Shown here: positions 6,580-9,646 of the stretch, piece after piece
Layout: each line of letters starts with the position of its first letter
Numbering within the stretch: position 1 is the stretch's first letter
NCBI GenBank assembly: GCA_030834765.1
Contig: JAUQXG010000326.1
Coordinates: forward strand, 1 to 9,646
Reading direction: 5' to 3'
Length of the DNA: 9,646 nt
From: Lutispora sp.
GTDB lineage: Bacteria; Bacillota; Clostridia; Lutisporales; Lutisporaceae
Position numbers and translations under genes: made by a program
Notes under the pieces: model-generated
Database searches by the model: none
The model's input: the letters and a program-made list of their open reading frames with translations, nothing else
What the model was told of the DNA's origin: nothing

Positions 6580-7209
6580 TTATCGATTCGTAATAGTCAA
6601 GACTCCAGCACAATAAGATATTTTGATATACTCACAAAAATATTCATCATTCAAGTTTCTACTCATTTCTTCTGCTATAAAATAAACTTCATCCTTGTCC
6701 CAATATTCGTTAAATCTTTCTCTGCATCTTTCTAACTCCTCTCTTGTTTTAAAAGATACATCGCCAAAAATTATTTTGCCTGTTTTAGTTAATAAAGGAG
6801 AAAGCAATCTAATAAAATTAATTTTTTCTTCATTTGTTAAGTGATGAATTGCATATGTACTAATTATGAAATCGAAATTATTTTCCCCAATTTCCTTTGG
6901 CAAGCTATTAGAGAAATCCCAATTTATTAGTGTTGCTTGTGGCATTTTCATCCTTGCGATTTCTATCATGTTATTTGAGAAATCTATACCCGTAATACTA
7001 TAGCCATTATTATATAGTTGAGTCGTTAGAATGCCCGTTCCAAACCCAATATCTAAAACATTTGTCTTGTTTTTTTCTCTAATTTGATTATAAACATAAT
7101 TTAATACATCTTTATAGCCCGCGAATGGATATTCATTATTTTCTTCACTGAGATTTACGCTCTTGTCATAATCATTTGCCCACAAATCAAAGCCAGTACT
7201 ATCTAACAT
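6580..7209 (-). CDS. Class I SAM-dependent methyltransferase
   Basis: This 209-aa protein has the Rossmann-like methyltransferase fold. Motif I is VLDIGFGTGIL (about residues 51-61), the acidic loop at the end of the second strand is TGIDFSNNMIEIA (about 73-85), and motif IV with the post-strand stretch is FDFIISTYAIHHL (about 112-124). The amino-terminal GFDLWANDYDKSV segment is like YrrT and ubiquinone/menaquinone-type methyltransferases, but the acceptor is not predictable. ATG at 7209 is chosen because AGGAG lies 9 bases before it; an in-frame ATG at 7233 would add eight residues and has no ribosome site. It lies about 75 bases downstream of the MazG-like gene and 70 bases upstream of the kinase gene. 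Confidence 0.87.
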   Translation of the reverse strand: MLDSTGFDLWANDYDKSVNLSEENNEYPFAGYKDVLNYVYNQIREKNKTNVLDIGFGTGILTTQLYNNGYSITGIDFSNNMIEIARMKMPQATLINWDFSNSLPKEIGENNFDFIISTYAIHHLTNEEKINFIRLLSPLLTKTGKIIFGDVSFKTREELERCRERFNEYWDKDEVYFIAEEMSRNLNDEYFCEYIKISYCAGVLTITNR

Positions 7210-7218
7210 GCTTATTTT

Positions 7219-7223
7219 CTCCT
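7219..7223 (-). promoter_or_regulatory. RBS selecting the methyltransferase start
   Basis: The minus strand reads AGGAG here, 9 bases before ATG at 7209, and lies inside the longer alternative frame that begins at 7233. It supports the shorter protein starting MLDSTGFDLWANDYD. Confidence 0.6.
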
Positions 7224-7256
7224 CGTAAATCATTTATTTAGTCTCAAAATACTACG

Positions 7257-7279
7257 GTTATATCATATATGAATATAAC
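7257..7279. repeat. AT-rich inverted repeat between the MazG-like and methyltransferase genes
   Basis: GTTATAT and ATATAAC form 7-base arms around a 9-base centre (CATATATGA), about 48 bases upstream of the methyltransferase start and 6 bases after the MazG-like stop. It has no GC-rich stem and no T-run, so it is a poor terminator; an operator or chance AT-rich symmetry are both possible. Confidence 0.4.
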
Positions 7280-7284
7280 GAAAT

Positions 7285-7602
7285 TTACTGTCCTGAACCT
7301 AAATCACCTTTATTGTCAAATCTTCTCTCATATTTATTGAGTACATAATTTAGACACTCTTCTAAATTAGTGTCAGCTTCATTTGCTATGCAAATGAGCG
7401 AAAATAGTACATCTCCAATTTCACTTTCCCATTCTTCAGTTTTTCTAAATTGCTCATTACCATAATTAGTTCCTTTCAAAACCTCTTTCGATAACTCTCC
7501 TACTTCCGATGCCAAGTCAATTATCCTAACAGGGACACTTGAATTGATACCCTTATCTGTAGTAAATTTATTTATTCTATCTTGAATATTTGATAAATCC
7601 AT
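7285..7602 (-). CDS. MazG-like nucleotide pyrophosphohydrolase
   Basis: This 105-aa single-domain protein of the all-alpha NTP pyrophosphatase (MazG-like) superfamily should hydrolyse nucleoside triphosphates to monophosphate and pyrophosphate, often as a house-cleaning enzyme for modified nucleotides. The metal site is visible as EVGE at 33-36 (E-x-x-E) and EIGDVLFSL at 61-69 (E-x-x-D), followed by the helix NLEECLNYVLNKYERR. Length is right for the short one-domain form. ATG at 7602 is preferred because it is 6 bases after GGAGG; ATG at 7608 abuts the ribosome site. Its target nucleotide is unknown. It follows the LUD-domain gene by about 50 bases. Confidence 0.85.
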   Translation of the reverse strand: MDLSNIQDRINKFTTDKGINSSVPVRIIDLASEVGELSKEVLKGTNYGNEQFRKTEEWESEIGDVLFSLICIANEADTNLEECLNYVLNKYERRFDNKGDLGSGQ

Positions 7603-7653
7603 ATTCATCCTCCATTCTAGATACCCAATATATAAACATTAAATAATAAAACA

Positions 7654-8307
7654 TTAGTACCCTAACTGTTTCCCTACGATAATTACCTTTATCCTGTCTT
7701 TAATAAATTGTCCCCTGATAATTGTAAAAGCATTGCATATTCTATTAGGATTTTTACAGTCTATACAATACCCCAAAGTAGTACATGGGGTATTTTTATT
7801 TAATCTTTTTGCATCAATTGGAGCAGAATAATTTCTAACTCTTTTTTCTGCTTGTTCTATATCCTTAACAATCTTATTTATTCCAGTTACTAGAATAACT
7901 TGTTTAGGACCATAAATCATCGGTGCAACTCTACTTCCATTACCATCAATATTATAAAGTTCTCCATTTTCAGTTAAGGCATTTGTACTACATATGAAAG
8001 TATCAGCAGAAAAGTTTTGTATGTATATTTGTTTTCTTTCTTCACTTGTGATGCCTTCGCTATATTTATCCAAAAAAGTATAGTTTCCTTTACGAAGAAA
8101 GTCTATAACGCCCGTTTCAAAGAGAGTCATGGAGTCACCAACACCTACTACAGAATTGTCAATAATAAGTTCTTTTAAAAGTTCTATTAGTTCTATATCG
8201 TCTTTAACAAAGAAGCCTCCCATGTTATGCTTTCTTAAATTATCTATTGTTCTATCAATCTGTTTTTCTATATGCCAAAGAACATCATTGTCCATCTTAC
8301 TATTCAT
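7654..8307 (-). CDS. Stand-alone LUD-domain protein (LutC/YkgG-like, DUF162)
   Basis: This 217-aa protein belongs to the LUD family, to which LutB and LutC of lactate utilisation belong. Characteristic parts are VVGVGDSMTLFETG near residues 53-66, STNALTENGELYNIDGNG near 107-124, and a carboxy-terminal Cys cluster (C175, C181, C184, C191) in PCTTLGYCIDC and RICN. Clostridia often carry this solitary form without LutA or LutB, and none is seen here, so a lactate role should not be assumed. The four cysteines could bind a metal or an iron-sulfur cluster, which is inference. The start is uncertain: ATG at 8307 lies 3 bases after GGAG, TTG at 8316 overlaps that site, and ATG at 8295 lies 15 bases away. 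A candidate TATAAT lies about 40 bases upstream. Confidence 0.85.
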   Translation of the reverse strand: MNSKMDNDVLWHIEKQIDRTIDNLRKHNMGGFFVKDDIELIELLKELIIDNSVVGVGDSMTLFETGVIDFLRKGNYTFLDKYSEGITSEERKQIYIQNFSADTFICSTNALTENGELYNIDGNGSRVAPMIYGPKQVILVTGINKIVKDIEQAEKRVRNYSAPIDAKRLNKNTPCTTLGYCIDCKNPNRICNAFTIIRGQFIKDRIKVIIVGKQLGY

Positions 8308-8343
8308 CCTCTCCAATTAAAGAAGTTAGAGTTTTATTTTTGT

Positions 8344-8349
8344 ATTATA
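8344..8349 (-). promoter_or_regulatory. Candidate -10 element for the LUD gene
   Basis: The minus strand reads TATAAT, about 37 bases before the ATG at 8307, in the 130-base gap after the membrane protein gene. No good -35 match lies 16 to 18 bases upstream, so the call rests on the hexamer and its position alone. Confidence 0.28.
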
Positions 8350-8439
8350 AATAGATAATATCCTCATCATGCTTTGCAATTTAATTCTTATATGTCATAA
8401 AACAAGAAAACTATGAACTACATTAAAGTAAAATTATAC

Positions 8440-8907
8440 TTATAATCTTACTTTTCTTTTATTAAAATAATAGCCAATTATAAAAACAATTATCATGAGT
8501 ATCAGTCCTAATATTTGTATAATTGTGTTAGTTGAATGACCAACAAAATTTTTTTCAGGTTGAATTAAAATTGCAAGTCTTACTATATACATCCCTGTAG
8601 AAGCACTAAACGCTTGTGATAATCCTGCTAAAGTTAAATTTCTGTGACCTTCAGATACCAAACTGAATTGCCACAAATACACAATTAGAGATACAATTCC
8701 TATTGAGTTACCAATTAAAATAGAAGGAAACGCCTTTATGTTCATTTGAGCAAACCTTCCTCCAACCCAAAACCATAAGGAGAACATAAAAATCGGTAAA
8801 ATATACAATAAGAAACTTGCCAATGCAGGTGTAAATAAAATATTGTACAAATATCCGATGATTGTTGGTATAAACAAAAAAATAATTAAACTTAATTTTT
8901 TTGACAT
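8440..8907 (-). CDS. Small multi-pass membrane protein of unknown function
   Basis: I do not recognise the family. The protein (155 aa from ATG at 8907) is very hydrophobic, with likely membrane segments at about 5-24, 27-48, 59-83 and 127-147, and a possible short one near 103-116. It ends in a positive tail (FNKRKVRL), which by the positive-inside rule suggests a cytoplasmic carboxy terminus. Between segments lies the polar stretch SEGHRNLTLAGLSQAFSAS. ATG at 8907 is 11 bases after GGAGG, slightly long; a longer frame beginning with TTG at 8943 lacks an RBS and would contain the GGAGG. It sits about 65 bases downstream of the GNAT gene. No catalytic motif is visible. Confidence 0.75.
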   Translation of the reverse strand: MSKKLSLIIFLFIPTIIGYLYNILFTPALASFLLYILPIFMFSLWFWVGGRFAQMNIKAFPSILIGNSIGIVSLIVYLWQFSLVSEGHRNLTLAGLSQAFSASTGMYIVRLAILIQPEKNFVGHSTNTIIQILGLILMIIVFIIGYYFNKRKVRL

Positions 8908-8972
8908 ATTAACTTTTACCTCCCCAAAAACCAAATAAGTCAAGACGTATTTAACTACGAATGTACCCTAAA

Positions 8973-9404
8973 CTAAAACTCCTTATATAAGTATTTTATC
9001 TCTGGAATCACAGTCCACCCAATAGAATTCCAAAATTCTTCTGAGCCAGGGTTATTGATATTAATAAATAGAAATCCTGAAGTAATCCCAACTTTTTTTA
9101 GTTCTACTAAGGAACGCTGTTCCATCCTTCTTCCTATCCCTTTATTTTTATATTCATCATAAACTGCTATATGATAAATGGACCCTCTTCTACCATCATG
9201 CCCACACATTAAGGCCCCAACTATTTTCCCACCTTTTGTACATGCTACTGAACTTAATTCTGGATTTCTATTTAGGTATTTTACTAGAACTTCTTCAGTA
9301 TCAAAATTTATTGAAAACCCTGCATTAAAAGATATTTTCCATAATCTAAGGGCTTCTTCTAAATCTGCCTCTTTCATTGCACGAATTACTATTTCATCAT
9401 TCAT
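8973..9404 (-). CDS. GNAT-family N-acetyltransferase (second copy type)
   Basis: This 143-aa acetyl-CoA-dependent acetyltransferase has the opening strand IVIRAMKEADLEEALRLW, the central IVGALMCGHDGRRGSIYHIAV strand pair and the acetyl-CoA loop YKNKGIGRRM (K86-x-x-G-x-G91). The family's arginine or glutamine in that loop is replaced by lysine. EFWNSIGWTV is the usual carboxy-terminal helix and strand. It resembles the small YpeA-type acetyltransferases; the acceptor is unknown. ATG at 9404 lies 5 bases after AGGTGA; GTG at 9413 would overlap the site. The upstream truncated frame ends at 9410 inside this ribosome site, so the two are tightly packed and translation could be coupled. Confidence 0.85.
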   Translation of the reverse strand: MNDEIVIRAMKEADLEEALRLWKISFNAGFSINFDTEEVLVKYLNRNPELSSVACTKGGKIVGALMCGHDGRRGSIYHIAVYDEYKNKGIGRRMEQRSLVELKKVGITSGFLFININNPGSEEFWNSIGWTVIPEIKYLYKEF

Positions 9405-9409
9405 CTTAA

Positions 9410-9640
9410 TCACCTCATGTTACTTTTAATGTCCTTATTAAAATTGAAGGTTGTATCCAGAAATATGGTTCCATTTAACCCATCAAAATCTTTGCATATT
9501 AACTCTAGCTCCTGTATCTCTTTTATTAAATTATTGTCTAAATGATTCAATTCCTTAATTAACATATCTATAGCCCCTCTATTTGAATCATGTCTTTTAT
9601 CTCCATCCACTCTGTTTTCAATAAATCCATATAAATCACA
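9410..9640 (-). pseudogene. Unidentified truncated or frameshifted reading frame at the right edge
   Basis: A frame is open from just after a TGA at 9641-9643 to TGA at 9410-9412. Its coding character looks real (RHDSNRGAIDMLIKELNH, then DGLNGTIFLDTTFNFNKD), but the only early start is GTG at 9610 with no ribosome site. A different frame starts with ATG at 9630 and reads MDLLKTEWMEIKDMIQIEGL before a TAG at 9568, which also looks protein-like. One explanation is a frameshifted amino-terminal fragment of a larger protein, cut short where the next gene's ribosome site begins. The fragment vaguely recalls the start of a clostridial acetyltransferase, but I cannot support a family name. It may instead be a short genuine gene. 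Confidence 0.4.
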
Positions 9641-9646
9641 TCACTA

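Noticed and set aside
8129..8320. 63-codon serine/isoleucine-rich plus-strand frame
   Set aside because: It is the reverse complement of the LUD gene's helical start; the composition is typical of antisense frames.
8404..8460. Possible terminator after the membrane protein gene
   Set aside because: Only 5-base AT-rich arms (AAGTA/TACTT) are present; this is indistinguishable from background in this DNA.
4798..9646. Integron-like cassette array (same-strand single genes, resistance-type enzymes)
   Set aside because: No attC-like sites with paired GTTRRRY/RYYYAAC cores, no repeated intergenic element and no integrase gene were seen.

Overview
The window is strongly AT-rich. Every convincing gene lies on the minus strand, with purine-rich Shine-Dalgarno sites (GGAGG types) a few bases before most starts. 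This composition, the lipoprotein signal and the protein families point to a low-GC Firmicute, most likely a member of the Clostridia. No rRNA, tRNA, transposase, integrase, CRISPR array or phage structural gene was seen.

Reading along the minus strand (right to left), the right half (about 9646 to 4870) is a string of small, mostly unrelated accessory enzymes: a truncated reading frame at the right edge, a GNAT acetyltransferase, a small multi-pass membrane protein, a stand-alone LUD-domain protein, a MazG-like nucleotide pyrophosphohydrolase, a class I SAM methyltransferase, an aminoglycoside-phosphotransferase-fold kinase, a second GNAT acetyltransferase, and a 49-codon reading frame that looks like the amino-terminal stub of a third acetyltransferase. 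Intergenic gaps are mostly tens of bases up to about 130, and several genes carry their own strong RBS. The mix resembles the small-molecule-modification clusters of soil and gut Firmicutes rather than one dedicated pathway.

The left half holds an inositol-monophosphatase-family phosphatase, a YcaQ/AlkX-type DNA glycosylase, a cytoplasmic YunD-like metallophosphatase/5'-nucleotidase and a PstS-like solute-binding lipoprotein. They are separated by about 40 to 80 bases and could be partly co-transcribed. Two are phosphatases and one has a phosphate-binding-protein fold, so a phosphate-salvage theme is possible, but no Pst permease genes are present and the link is inference. A further gene begins near position 67 and runs off the left edge.

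The most unusual place is around 4860-5023. The phosphatase has a good family-type first helix encoded upstream of its first recognised start codon, but no ATG, GTG or TTG serves it. Immediately upstream sits the truncated acetyltransferase stub. This looks like either a rearrangement or decay junction or a non-canonical start codon. The right-edge frame (9410-9640) is a second candidate gene remnant. I found no clear evidence for a new multi-gene system.
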